Position numbers and translations under genes: made by a program
The notes under the pieces: model-generated
The model's database searches: none
Told to the model about the DNA's origin: nothing
The model's input: only the letters and a program-made list of their open reading frames with translations
In this document: positions 11,828 to 29,062 of the stretch, in pieces
Numbering within the stretch: the stretch's first letter is position 1
Layout of the letters: every line of letters starts with the position of its first letter
Assembly (NCBI GenBank): GCA_904063045.1
Contig: CAJFCJ010000001.1
Span: 2,921,501-2,985,500 of the forward strand
DNA length: 64,000 nucleotides
Origin: Dimorphilus gyrociliatus
Lineage: Eukaryota > Annelida > Polychaeta > Dinophilidae
Direction: 5' to 3'

Positions 11828-14800
11828 GCTTTTATTTGCTTACGGTTTGCCGTGTGGTTTAAGCATTTTTTCCCTCTATAATCTGGCATATATAAAAGAT
11901 AATATATAACAAAATTGATTATACACAATATGTATGTATATATATATAGGCTCAAATATACTCATATATAGAGAACAATTATGTACTTAGTTTTTAATAG
12001 GTAAAAGATGAAAATAACAGAGGCATCATGTATATGCGGAGTACATATCGTGTATATATCATGATACATTCTATACAAGCTGTCTTTATATAAATGGTCA
12101 TATTTGTGTCTTTTTTAATAATATTCATTTTATTCTTTGATAAATAAATAATAATATACATATATGCATATGTATAAAATTTATATATATAGTATACTGT
12201 ATATGTTCAGTATATAAATAGTATACATGTACTGTATGTGTAGTATTTTTTAATTCATCAATAATCGCAGAATGATTATGAATATTTTATCAATAAAGAA
12301 ATCACTGTATCAACTAAAAATTGTTTCTTTTTTATTATTAACAACCATAATCACCGTTTAGGTTTATTTTTATTTTCTTTTGTACTTTTGTTTTTTTAAA
12401 AAAAAAAGGAAAACTTTGTTTCATTGATTTTTTTTATAGGTAAAGTAATATATAAAATTCGTGACTTATTAGTCAACCAGATGCTAGTTTCTTGCAGCTC
12501 AACAGCCTTCATTAATTACCTAGTCATAAGAAAGACATGCCCGGAATTTTGTGATGAATCACTTTTAAGGTTTTTTCTTGTTTGCCTGTTAATTTTTCCA
12601 TGTCGAAATCAAACGGCTTTTTTCTTTATTTGGATTTATATATATATATATATATATTGATTGCAAAGATATAATCTATTACACTGCTATAAGTCGGTGA
12701 ATTCGCTATTTTTGCAAATAGACTTTTTAAGAAATTATCCCTTCAGGTCCTTTTTTTTTCTAGATTGAGATATTTTCTTTATAGACTAAATTCTTGGAAA
12801 TGGAGAAAATGGTGAGAGAAAGAGTTAGGAAGAGAGAGAGGGAAGCGTTAAAGATAGAGATAGAGGCAGTAAAACCAGAAAATTCCAACACTTTTCGTTT
12901 TTTTCTCTTATGTCATGTAGACAATCAGTTGTTTTGACGTTGAAAATAATTAACTTTTCCCATCTTATTTTCTATATTTAGCTATTAAAAGAGTAGTATC
13001 TAATTTCTCTTCTATTATTTGCTTAAACTTGAATCCTTCTTCTCTATATGTTGAGTGAAGGATTATTTTATCTTTAAATATTTGACCTAATTTTGCTTTC
13101 TTTCCACCCACTCAAAATGAAATCTCTTCCTTTCAATAATAACTAAATATAGATTCATTCCGTTTATGTTCTATGTTCCTTTTTTTTTATTTAGCCGCCT
13201 ATAATTAGAAAAAAATTGATTTATCAAACATTTAAACCATTGTATTAAATTCTCAAGGAAATCTTTATTATTCATACATTTTTTATCAATAATCTATCAC
13301 CTTTACTGTAGGGTTTATTACCATATTCCTTCATTATAGAGAAGATAGATAGTCGTTAATTCTTTCTCCCTTTCTTTTGCTCATTCAATCTCTTCCTTTC
13401 ATTCTCTCCGGCTCGTTCTCATTCTTGTTCGCTTATTCTCTCTGTTCCTCAGTCTCAATCGTTCTCCCTAGCTCTATCTTTTCCTCTTTGTCTTGTTTAA
13501 ATAGATAAACGATAATCTTTGATGATTTTTCATCGGAAATTAAATAAGTAAATAATCTAATTGGTATATAACGATTCAAAGTGTTGTATTACGTGAATAA
13601 TTCACAAAAGAAGAGTAATAGATGTGTTTTTTTATTTATTCGTAAGCCTATGGTGTGTTTTCAGAGTTCTAAATATAGAAAATAGAAGAAAAACATTTTA
13701 ATTTGATTGAAAAAGTAAAAAACAGCTACGTTTTTCTTTTGGCTTGTTTTGTTTCTTTAAAAAAAATAGAAAAGAATCAAAAATAGAGAAAAATTCCACA
13801 TTTTATGTATATGATTTTATTAAGGTTGAAAGAATTTTAGAGCTAAAGGACTAAAGAAAAATCTTGTAAAGAAGAGTTTCGTGTGTAGTCAACATTTAGG
13901 AGAAGAAAGATGGAGAAAATAGGATTCGATGACGGTCCGTGTTATGCAAATTGCAGGCGACGTCTACGTAGGGTAATTATGGGAGATATATGTTAAAAGT
14001 TTCCCATCTTGATGGGTTACATTTTTAAAGGTTTGTCTTCTTTTAGGGACTATAAGAAAATAATGGTGTAGATACTATTTTTCTTTCTTCTTCCCTTTAT
14101 TTTTTGAAGGGGAGAAGACAGGCACTATTGCTCTCTTGTATATTATATATCTATATATCAATACGGAAGAGTGGAAAAAAATGCGTTAAATCCACTCCTC
14201 AACAACGAAATTAACCATCAAAGACGTTCGATTGAAGCCAGAGATCTCTTTTAGATTTTAATATAACAAAAGGATAAATTTTAAATTTATATTGATTGAA
14301 ATAAAAGATGGAATATACTTTCTCCTCTTTTTTTGGCTACAAAAAGAAGACGTCAACGTTTGCCACAATCATAGCAATTTATTACGAAATATCTGATTAT
14401 CTTCGAAAGATCACATCCGCAAATTCTTTTGGTTGTTGGATGCATTTCTAATCTTCCAGTTTTTTTTTCGTGACACTATACAAAGTGAAGTGAAAAGACT
14501 AAAAGAGACGCTTTATCCAGTAACGCTTTGAAATTTTTGTCGAATTTGTAAATTTGTCACAGATACTATCGTTCTAACTGCTTAAATTCCTTTAATCGAA
14601 ATGGAGTTTTCTCTTACTTTGAAGCTTATAGAGGAAAATTACTATCTACTCTTAGCCAATGTTGAACTAACCTTCCTTCATTAAACTGTTACGTTACGGT
14701 TCACCATCTGGAAGCAATTTATTGCAGTATTATATCCAATGAAGGGTGAAATTTATTGCAGTAGATCTAAAGGTGAAATGATTGTGTAGTAAGTACTTAG

Positions 14801-15303
14801 ATTTTTCGATCTTTAGTAATTTACATCATTTCCCAGAAAAAGGTTGTCAACGGAAAATTGAGTTCTCTTCGATTGTTGTTTTAGAATAGGAAAAGCTTAT
14901 ATACTCATAAAAAATAATGTTTTCCTCCCTACACCATCAATCGTTTTCTCTCTAGTTAAAATATTCATAAAATCATTAGTCAGCAAAAAGAAATGTTGAT
15001 CCTTGTTAAGTAACATCATCCCTTGATAAAAAAGCGAGAAAAACTATCCTAATGCTGTTGATAGTAACTTGGATATTCGATGTACTGCTATTCCATTTAA
15101 ACAATGATGGATACAGTATTATCATATTACAGATGGAGGAATACTAATTTAATTATATAAACAAACAAACATTTTAGCCTATATGATTATTATTATTGTA
15201 TTATTGTCTAATTAATATTTTATTGGATACGAATGTATCGACAAAATTCATCACTTTATAGAAGCTACATATAAAAATAGTAACACTATAGTGATTATAT
15301 ACA

Positions 15304-15306
<3 letters not shown>

Positions 15307-15339
<33 letters not shown>
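15307..15339. repeat. CT microsatellite
   Basis: Perfect (CT)n run in the gene-free interval. Confidence 0.9.
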
Positions 15340-15342
<3 letters not shown>

Positions 15343-15702
15343 CTCGTCATTCCTCAACACAATAACAATTTTCCACACTCAATTGATGTTTGCGTTGTTT
15401 TGCTATAAATATTGATAGATGTCGTCAGTTGACCCTTTTATTTTTCTCTCTCCTCCTTTTTCCATAACCCAAAAAGGTCTATTGATTACAGGGAATCTTT
15501 TGAAGGGAATAAATACGTTAGAAGCGTGATAAGAAACTGTATAACTACGTCGTTCTAAGGAAGTATTTAGCCTCGAAAATCGTGCAATCTTGACAATGAC
15601 GAAATGAAATGTATTTAATACTTTTCCATTTTGTTTTATTTTGGCAATAAACTAGGTTTTTTATGATTATTATTATTTATTTTTTACACATTTACTTGCT
15701 GC

Positions 15703-15707
<5 letters not shown>

Positions 15708-15739
<32 letters not shown>
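15708..15739. repeat. CT microsatellite
   Basis: Second perfect (CT)n run, about 170 bp from the stop codon of the GH1 gene. Confidence 0.9.
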
Positions 15740-15742
<3 letters not shown>

Positions 15743-15905
15743 CTATCTGCATTTAATAAGAAATTTTGCTGAATTTCTAATTTTATGTGTTTTTTTTGTT
15801 TTTGGTTATTTTTTTAGGACAATTGAATCAATTAATTAACTTTCAAATGTTTTAATTAATTAGTTAATTGATTATATATTTCTTTTTCTTTTTTCTATTT
15901 TGTCG

Positions 15906-20164
<4,259 letters not shown>

Positions 20165-21311
20165 GACTCTTTTTCTTCTTTTTCTATGTCTTTAGAACTT
20201 TAAACAGGTTGGCAGATTTCTTAGGCCTAGATATTTGAGTTTATTATCCACCGTAATCTTTTCGTCGAATCTTCCTTCGTATTTGAATAAAATAGGATAA
20301 CCTTATTAAATTTTTGACTTATAGAACTATGAAATCTATTGGGAAAAAAATCAATGGGTGCACGAAAAACGTCTGAAAACGACGAAAATCCCTTACTGTG
20401 ATTTTCCTAGTGCGCCGCTCATGAATATTAATACATAATTCCTCGTTTCTGATTGGTTATTGAGAAATTCGCGCAAATTATGAAAATTTTCTATAACCAA
20501 ATATCATTTAATTATGAAAACGTTAGGGGTGACAGTACTCAGTTAATATTTTTTAACTAATATTTTAATAATTAAACGTAATTTCACGTGAATGAGATAC
20601 AAAGGAACATACATACACAGACACACACACATATATATATATATATTTATATATATACACATATACGACGTGTTTTAATTTGACGCCCATATAAAGTTTA
20701 ACCTTTTCGAGAGGCGAAAGATGACCTGAATGGAATGACCGGAGATGAAAGAAAACAATATGAAGATTTATATATATATATATAATATAGAGTATATCGC
20801 TATATAAATCTATATTTACCTATAGATTTCTTTTATTATTTATATTCTTTTATTGATGATGCTATGGCATTTCAAAATATTAAAAAATTATTCTTATTCA
20901 ATCATTTAACCGTTTCAGCTTTAATTCATTGTTCTATAAGGATTAATAAGAAGTCTAAGGGTGTAATTAAGCAAAAATCTACACTGTAAAATCGTCGCTT
21001 TGTTTTTAAAAGGTGAAATCATTCGTGTATAAAAAAGCTTACTACAGTCGATTAACAAAACGACTCAGCTGTAAAGGTTCCTCATTCTCGCATATTATTT
21101 ATCCTTATTTTGTTATTATATATCTATTAATGCAGTATATTAGATGATTTCTTCCATAATTTATTTAGAAAACATTTGTTTGTCCGGTAGATGGCTTTTA
21201 TATTTCTTTCTACCGTTTGATAACTGGTAACAGTTAGGCGATATTTCTCTCTTACTTATGATATTTTTCAAACATATAAAAAACAATTAATTCTTCTGTC
21301 GTAGTATTATA
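20165..21311. promoter_or_regulatory. Divergent spacer between the GH1 and GGACT-like genes
   Basis: 1.15 kb between opposed start codons. It contains a TAGGCCTA palindrome (20222-20229), (CA)/(TA) microsatellites at about 20615-20660 and a GC-richer patch near 20400-20430. No exon is seen. Confidence 0.4.
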
Positions 21312-22590
21312 ATGGCTGCTGGTAAACACTTAATGTTTGTCTATGGTACATTAAAAAGAAATCAACCAAATTATATTTTCAACACATCGGCGTTTGACGG
21401 TATTTCTATATTTAGGGGTAAAGGTCGAACTGTTGAAAAATTTCCTCTAGTTATTGCTACAAAATATAATGTACCATACGTTCTAGACAGTCCTGGAAGA
21501 GGAAATGTTTGTTTAAACTCTTATATTTATATAAAATCTTGTAAAGAAGTCTTATTAATAATCAATATATTCTTTTTATAGAATATTGAAGGAGAAGTTT
21601 ACGAAATTGACGATAAAAGATTAAAAATATATGACGACCTAGAATTATATCCCATAAATTACAATAAGAAACAAATCCAAGTAAAATTGAAAAAGGAAAT
21701 TGAGGACGAAGAACACAGCGACAACAATCATGAGATTTTACAATGTAACATTTATATTATAACCGATTTTAAGAAGGAATTACTTTCCAAACCTGTTTTA
21801 TCAAATTATGATGATAACTTACAAGAGAATAAGTACGTTACTGGAGAAAATCGTTATCAATTCGATAACCTTAATTATGATACTAAATGTGATGTAAAAG
21901 AAAATTGGCCAAGTGAGATATACTTTTTTTTTTAAAAAAAACAAAAACATTCTTTTCTTCTTTTTTTTTTTACTAAAGAAATCGAAACTAACAATCCAAA
22001 CCTACCAATTCCAATATTTGTATATGGAACGTTAAAAATTGGAGAGCATTATCACAAATATTTAAAAAACCCTGAAAAAGGAAAGGCTGAATTTGTAGGA
22101 GAAGCCGAAACTAACACAAAATACCCACTAGTTGTTGAATCGAAGTATAATTTACCATATTTACTATGGTCACCAAACAATGGAAATGTAAATAATTCCT
22201 TTTACTATATTCAATCTTTTATCACTGATTTTTATATGAAAAAATGTTTATCTGTTATTTTCTTTTTTTAGAATGTTAAAGGTGAAGTTTATAATATTGA
22301 TAAAGATCTTCTAGCATGGTTGGATGAGTTTGAAGACCATCCAAAAACTTATATAAGATTACCGTCTTTAGTAAAAATTAATGGAGTTTTGAAAAATTGT
22401 TGGTGTTATTTTACATATTTTCTCAAGACTATTGACGCTGAACTATTATCTAAACCAACATTGGAAAGCTATAGTCAAGCTCAATATCCCTGCCTTGAAA
22501 TTGGTGTAAGTTAATATATTTTGTTATTTCTTCATTTCTTAATTGGTTTATTTCTAATTAAAATAATGATAATTCATTTTCCAGTGGTAG
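21312..22590 (+). CDS. Two-domain gamma-glutamylaminecyclotransferase-like protein, ~324 aa
   Basis: GGACT enzymes release 5-oxoproline from gamma-glutamyl-epsilon-lysine left after breakdown of transglutaminase crosslinks. Exons: 21312-21506, 21582-21912, 21979-22187, 22272-22505 and 22585-22590. Two complete GGCT-fold domains lie in one frame. Domain 1 has FVYGTLKRNQPN, FPLVIATKYNVPY, IEGEVYEID and the catalytic-position Glu in YDDLELYP. Domain 2 has FVYGTLKIGEHY, YPLVVESKYNLPY, VKGEVYNID and Glu in LDEFEDHP. Each domain has an intron at the same codon (after Gly-Asn, phase 0). Known GGACT is a single domain of about 150 aa, so this is an internal duplication. The last exon adds only Trp and stop; read-through of that donor would end two residues later (Val-Ser). 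Confidence 0.88.
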
Positions 22591-22673
22591 GCCCAATAAA
22601 GGAATAAAGAGAGAGAGTACTATTTGTTTTTTGGAAGATAAGGAAAAGCCCGTCGTCTCTCCCCTGAGTTGTT

Positions 22674-24149
22674 TCATAAAGTTAACTTTAAGAATTCATC
22701 TTTTTTTCTATTATACTCCCCAAATCTTACGATAGAATATCTGCAAAATATCAAATAATTAATTATCTTTAGTTTACCAGATTGATATTAAAACTTACTC
22801 TAAGAAATCAAAATCAATTGAAGAATTTGCCGCTTGAATTAGAGCCCAAACACCCCAGAAAAAGTGAGATAATAAGGAAAACTTATTAACTTGAACATAA
22901 AGCTTTTCAACTTCTTTATTGTCCACATCTCCACCGTTTTTCTCTCGTAGAAATGTCTTGAGCCATTTCATTTGATATTCTTTATCCGGATATCTTGAAT
23001 AGTCTACTTCATTAACTCCGGCGTATTCGTTGAAGTGATTGGCTATATCAAATGCCTCGTAGTTGTAAAATCCGTATTCGTAATCGATAAAGTAAACTCT
23101 GTCTAAATAGAAAAGAGTGTGAGGAGGGGGGGAAGAGAAAATTGCACTTTTATCAGAGTTTTAATTACTTAACTAACTTTTTTCTTTATTATAAATAAGA
23201 TTTTGCAATAATAAATCGTTATGGCAAAAGCATACGGGAGAATCTAAATTCGACAATTCATTTTGCAACATTTCCATCTCATTTAAGAGAGTTTCTTTCG
23301 AGGCAATCTTTTCTTTCAACCTATCAAAGGAGGAGCTGTAATTTAGCTATTGATTTATTTTCCTTTTTCCTAATATTTAATAACTTGGAGAAAAAAAAAA
23401 AGATGATGGAAATAAAGGGGAAAAAGAGGGTAAAAGAGAAAACAAATTATAATAGGTGAAAATGTAAAGTACTTTTTAGTGCGTTCCTCTTCGGGAAATT
23501 TTTCTGGCATATTTTCAATAAACATTCTGGTCTTTGTCCAGATATAGGCTGATTTTTCCCCATCACACTCAACAGAATGAAATCTAATTATCTCCTTGCA
23601 AATACATCTAAAGTAAAGAAAATGGAATCGAACCTTCTTTAGAATGCTAAATAAGATCAATAGTTTTTTTTATATACCTATAAATTTCAGGATCTTTTAC
23701 AGTTTCTTCGTCCAAAGTGACGCCTTCAATAAATCCGTAAGCAATTCCATTATCAAAAGTAGCATATAGAGGTTTCGAACATCCAACTTTACACAACAAT
23801 TGAATATTTCGGCGTTCGACGCTTCTATCAATAATGACATCAGTATTAGCGCCATAAACTCTAACTAGGATACCATTCTCCCTCTCTCCACTCCAAATAA
23901 GTATAATCTTATTGGTAATACCCTCGGAAAATTCCTATTTTTTATAAATATATTTTAGTTCTATTTGTATTGTTTTTAGTTAATAGGACAAAATGAATGA
24001 CAAACTTTCGTTTGTATATCTTCATCTTTCCATTCTGGTTTTATCTTCTTCACAATTTTAATAGCATCCTCTTTGAGATTATCCTCCCTAACGAAGCCAT
24101 CAATTTTACCCATTAGGCCAAATTCATTGAAAGAACTACCTTTGTCCAT
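22674..24149 (-). CDS. ETNK: Ethanolamine kinase, ~354 aa
   Basis: First step of the CDP-ethanolamine (Kennedy) pathway: ATP-dependent phosphorylation of ethanolamine in the cytosol. Six exons: 24149-24006, 23934-23678, 23607-23473, 23335-23178, 23102-22799 and 22740-22674, all in phase. Markers are FSEGITNKIILI, the Brenner/kinase loop CFCHNDLLLQNLIYN with the catalytic Asp, FIDYEYGFYNYEAFDIANHF (metal-binding Asp), and HFFWGVWALIQA. The small last exon (YSIVRFGEYN) matches the ethanolamine-kinase C-terminus (YAIVRFNQY in vertebrates), which favours ETNK over choline kinase. The stop lies 83 bp from the GGACT-like stop on the other strand, so the 3' UTRs must nearly touch or overlap. Confidence 0.92.
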
Positions 24150-25084
24150 GTTTTAAATCAATCTGTTTGGACATTGATCATACTGATTAGTAGGTTGGTT
24201 AACAAAATAAATTGTACGTATATCTTTAATAGTCTTTTCAATATTTTAGGAATTGTACACTTCAAATCATATTAATAGAGCTTTCTCTTACTGTTTATCT
24301 CCATATTTTTATTATAAAAAGCATATATTTATTAATCTATTGTTATTTTATCCATTTGATTTACACCTTTCTTCTTCCCCCTCACCCTTACCCCACTGTC
24401 ACTCTTTCTCTATCTCTGCAAAACCTACTTGATATATATATATATATATATATACAAGTATATATGTTAATAAATTAGCAAAATTTAGACAACTAATGTT
24501 AGCTAGTAAAAGTTAGCTATTCAGCTGATATTTATTTTTTAAGTACAAGATATTAATCAATAAAATATCGCTGATGTTTCAACAGTTCTTATTAAATAAC
24601 ATCATTCAAATCGGTACTTGTTAGAATTTTTAGATGTGCAATTATTAATTGGACGAAAAAGATCTATTTCTTACTGACTTTAAAGGGAGTAAATTATAGT
24701 AAAAACTTGTTACTTTGTGAAATGAATTCCTATACCAGTTTTCGTTTTAGAGAAATTGCATACTTTTCGTAATTTGGCTCGGTCTTCCGCACATTTCAAT
24801 CGCTTATATTTCTTTAAAGAACTGGGGACGTACTTTATGAGTAGACGTTACCCTATTAATTAAATAGCAAGGACCTTTTTTTTATAACGTTATAATTACG
24901 ATTTCAATTATTAACGAACTTGATTAATTCGAGCTATAAGCATTACATCGAATCCTTGGTTTTATGTATTTTATTACAAGAGAATTTAATGAATGGATGG
25001 CGTAGAAAAAGTTAGTATAATATAATACTATTTTATCGCTCAAGTTGTGAATACCACGCCTCTTAAAAACAGATCTCGCCCGAA
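24150..25084. promoter_or_regulatory. Divergent spacer between ETNK and TMEM168
   Basis: 935 bp between opposed start codons, AT-rich, with a (TA)n run near 24432-24454. No exon is seen. Confidence 0.4.
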
Positions 25085-27450
25085 ATGTCGACTAAACATC
25101 GAAGAACCCTTAGTCTAGTCAAATACGCTGGAAGTCATGTTGCCGAAAGGAGTGTTAATCTTGTTAAAAAAGGAAGGCGAGCAATCGGTATCAAAGTCTT
25201 TCTATACTTATCCAATATAGTCCTTCTTGTGGCAATATTTGTCGGTTTATATGCAAGATGGCAACAAAACTCTGAAAATTTTATACTTTGGTTATCAATT
25301 TTGGGGATAATAGTTTTTCTATTGTCTGGTGCATTAATGCTTTATACGTCATATAATGAATTTGGTATGCATTTATCAAGATTATGGATGGGAGCTTTCC
25401 TAGGATTGCTAGCATTTACGCAGAAACCGAATATGTATGGGGAAATTACTCAGATGATGGATAGTCTTTTTATAACAAGGTAATAATTGATTAATAAGAC
25501 CAAAAATATCTTTTCTTTTAAAAATCAATATCTGCACACATATACACACGTTTATATTCACATAATATCCATCGATAAACTCCATGTTATTTACTATTTC
25601 AGCATCTGTTTGAAGGCTTTTGATAGTTTAATCAGAAGAGTTTTGGGTTATGCTAATAATGTGGTACTTTTATCAAAATTTGAATCTATCGAATTATTTG
25701 GACTTATGTGTTCTTCAACACTTTTTCATTCTCAATATCTTTCAATTGCTCTACTCTCGTTGGCGTTCATTGCTTCAATTATTGGTATTCGTTTGAAATC
25801 TTTCTCCTGTCTTGTTCAACTAGTTGCATTCCTAATAACTGCGAGATTGGAAATCTTTCCAAGATTATTTCAAATTCATCCCAACGTTCCTGCATTAGCA
25901 GCATTTGCTAGTAGATTTTGTTTCTCGGCTGCTTTTGATCTGTATTTCGGGGCTCAATCTCAATTGGAGAGATGGAAAAAGTTGTTAAGAACACCATCTA
26001 TAATAAGAAAATTGTCACTTATATTCCTTTTTATCATTCAAATAGCTTATCTTACTATTCATTCGTTGTTAATTAAGAATCATAAGGAATGGTTTATAGT
26101 TGTACCGTTATTCGGTGTATTTAGTGCTATATGGTGCGTTTTTCATCTAGCATTTATTGCCTGTTGTTGGACTATTTCGAATCGAATTACCCTCTGCAAT
26201 CAGTCCTATTATGAAGATAAAGAGTCATATAGTAATGTTTTAGCTAGTCGAGGCGTTCGTCATTTGGCGTTAACAGCTAGCCGTCTGGTAAAGGCAGCTG
26301 TCTTTCTTACTTTTCTTATAACAATTATATCATGGAGAACAAAAACCGCCCTCAGCCTATCATTAGCTTGTTTTCTTCTTCCTCTTGAGCTAGCTATTTG
26401 TAGTCTTGTTGGATCTTTTGGATCTAAATTGGGTGGAACTTGTATTGGTTATGCTCTTGTAGCACCCGCTGTTAATGTTCGTCCTGATCTAAGTCCAACT
26501 TTGCTACCATCTAGCCACGTTGCGGATGTAAGTGGCAGAGCAACCACTATACTAAATGTTATACAGCAGTTTTTTGTTAGTCATCTAATTGATAATGCCG
26601 GTTGTGATTATACATCTTCAGGCGTTACCCTTTCGGACGTAAAAACTAAATTATGCTCACTATTCTCAAAACGAACCTCGGATGGTCCAAGATACGATAC
26701 CTATATTGTCTATTATTCAGGTCACACTCATCAAAATGGGGATTGGGCTTTAGCGGATAATGATATTTTGAAGTTTGATTTTATATTGCAGTGGTGGAAA
26801 GAGCAGGTTATTATTATTATAAGCAACCTATATACTGTATATATACATATACCTTTTGTTCTCTTACTATTATATAATGAATATGTAAATTACTTTAGAG
26901 TTATAAAGCATTCATTAATCAAAGCGTCTTTTAATAAGTTGTTTATCTTTTTTCGTTTCTTTCGTAGGGAGACAGTGGCTCAAGATTACTTATAATTGTT
27001 GACGCTGATAAGGCTTACAATTGGTCGAAGGTTGTTCGTAGAGCCGACGAATTCGTTGCTTTACAAACTTGGCAATGGAGGAAGGGTGCTGACCTGGAAA
27101 ATTCAGCTATAGGTTGCTTTACGCACGACTGGGTTACTTTCAATTCGGAAACTGATAATGATATTGACTGGCTCCAGCGACCGTATAGATGTATCTATTC
27201 AGTTTCTTCAGATTGGCCGGATTTTCAACTTCAAACACCAAGCGGTCAAGATGTATTAGATCATTGGGGAGCTTGCGTACCCAAAATGAGCCGACCACTC
27301 CTTAAATTTGTATCAACTCCAAACTCGAATTGTTTTGCTATATTTACACCTTGCGAATGCGTTATAAAATGTCTAAGAAAGTTGAGAATGGCTTGGGTAC
27401 CGCCAAGACATATCGATACATCGCATGGGTTCAAGTTATTTAGGACTTGA
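25085..27450 (+). CDS. TMEM168: TMEM168-like multipass membrane protein, ~693 aa
   Basis: Conserved animal membrane protein of the nuclear/endoplasmic membranes with no settled biochemical function. Three exons: 25085-25479, 25603-26806 and 26968-27450, in phase. The N-terminus is cytosolic and basic (MSTKHRRTLSLVKYAG), followed by about ten hydrophobic segments. A soluble C-terminal region contains DTYIVYYSGHTHQNGDWALA and SGSRLLIIVDADKAYNW, which match my memory of TMEM168. The length agrees with the vertebrate protein (about 697 aa). Identity rests on recalled family similarity, not on a search. Confidence 0.82.
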
Positions 27451-27735
27451 ACGCATTGTTTCCTATTTTTTTTTGTTTTCTGTTTATGGATATTCATACT
27501 GTGTGTTTTTTTTTCTTTTTTTATATAAAAAATTTCGAGTATCTTGAAGAAGTTGAAAAAAGAAATAGTTTCAAATTTAAGCCTATAAATTTATAAATCA
27601 TTCAGTTCACTCGTGAATACTCAAATTTTTATCTCTCTCTCTTTTTTTTCTATTTTTATCGAATAATGTTATTCTTTATTGATAAAAGGGAATTTTTTTA
27701 TATATATTTAATTATTTTAGGCCTTCGCTGTGAGA

Positions 27736-28026
27736 TTAATTATCGAAAAATTGATCTCGTACTTGCTGATCGGATAAATGAGTATCAGAGAAGCTAGTAT
27801 CGTACGCTTTAAGATCTTCTTTTGTCTTTTCCCAAGCGTTACATTCATCTTTTAGCCTTTTAATGACTTTTAAACATAAAATACTCATTAATAACACTAG
27901 AAGGCACATTAAGAAAATAATTGTCACTAATATTAAAACGCTATACGTATATTCGTCATTCTCCTTAAATAGAGACGAATCGTTTCTAAACTGTTTATTT
28001 TTTATAATAGAAGATGAAAAGTTCAT
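27736..28026 (-). CDS. Small single-pass membrane protein, 96 aa, unrecognised
   Basis: I do not recognise this gene. A single exon starts at the ATG at 28026 (MNFSSSIIKNK...). It has a polar N-terminal region with NFS and NDS glycosylation-type sites, no cleavable signal peptide, one strong hydrophobic helix at about residues 28-52 (YSVLILVTIIFLMCLLVLLM), then a basic KVIKRLK stop-transfer stretch and an acidic, hydrophilic tail ending QFFDN. The topology would be N-out/C-in. It sits tail-to-tail with TMEM168, 285 bp between stops. An uninterrupted frame with organised hydrophobicity favours a real gene in this AT-rich sequence. Confidence 0.55.
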   Translation of the reverse strand: MNFSSSIIKNKQFRNDSSLFKENDEYTYSVLILVTIIFLMCLLVLLMSILCLKVIKRLKDECNAWEKTKEDLKAYDTSFSDTHLSDQQVRDQFFDN

Positions 28027-29062
28027 GTTATTCAACAGTCTAAATCTAAAAAAGCATTATCTTCTTCGTATTTATGGAATTTTTTTCATCTGGAAGCAAA
28101 AATAATCTACGAAAACATTAAAATGAAAATTTCAAATTGAATTGATGATCCAAAACGAAGATATATACATACTGTATATGAATTTATTGGTTTTTAAATC
28201 ATCCTATTCCCTTTATACTTTGTATTGTTTATCTAGAGAAGAAAGAGAAGAAGAAGAAGAAGAGAGACAAATGAAATGTATAACCCTTTTGCGTAATTAA
28301 TTAAAATATGTCTAAAACATGATAATTATCTTATTTGCATATCTAATTTAAATTAGAATGATAGACATATCAGTTAAAAAGTTTGTCAATATTACGTAAT
28401 TTTTACTTTAATTAACGGCTGATAACACAACAATTATATAATATTCAATAAAATGTGAATATTTTAGAGATAAGTTTCACTATGTATTAGTGTATAGGAT
28501 ATTGTACTATACTTAAACACAGTATATATCGTCTCTGAGTTTGAAAGTTTGTCAAAAAGCCAGACTGGTGACAACACGAACCTAATCAACTATTTAAATT
28601 TAGGTTACCAGTTTCTATTCAAAGGTATAAATTAAAACGTAAAGTTTATGCGTAATTTCTCGCTATATATAAGGACTTTATCTTATTTTTTTAAAAAAAA
28701 GAACAAAAAAGCTATTCAGGTACTTTTACACCTGAAACTATGAACTATCGTTTAAAAGTCGTACAATAATTGATTGACCGATACGGCATATTTCTCAAGG
28801 ACTTTTGTTTTAATACCTCTCTTTGTGTTAGATATATAATTTATTCGTTTTACCTTTGAACATCATTCAATGAGCGGTCTGTGACCATAAAAGATGACAT
28901 TATCTGATTAATTCCAAATTATCTTGTATCATTAAGACACCTAGCGTCTAAAGAGGCTTATTTAAGGGAATTATCAATGTTAATTGGTTAATTTTTTATT
29001 TACATTTGTGTTGTTTGTTAAATTTTTACAAGTATTGTTTTTGAACTGGAATTTAGATTCGA
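28027..29062. promoter_or_regulatory. Divergent spacer upstream of the UNC93-like gene
   Basis: About 1 kb, AT-rich, with a short (GAA)n run at 28240-28262. A possible splice acceptor just before the UNC93 ATG (tttagattcgaATG) suggests a non-coding first exon somewhere here. No coding sequence is seen. Confidence 0.4.

Larger units (their letters stand above)
11828..15905. other. 4-kb stretch without a recognisable gene
   Basis: This is the longest gene-free interval in the window. It contains an open frame at 12424-12660 that ends in a TA repeat and resembles nothing, pyrimidine-rich tracts around 13360-13500, CT microsatellites, and a POU-octamer-like ATGCAAAT near 13945. I find no exon with protein-like composition on either strand. 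It separates the 3' ends of two convergent genes, so it may hold a non-coding RNA, long untranslated regions or distal regulatory DNA. Confidence 0.5.

Noticed and set aside
12424-12660. 78-codon open frame on the plus strand
   Set aside because: It ends in a translated TA repeat (IYIYIYIY), has no domain or signal pattern, and lies in low-complexity AT-rich DNA.
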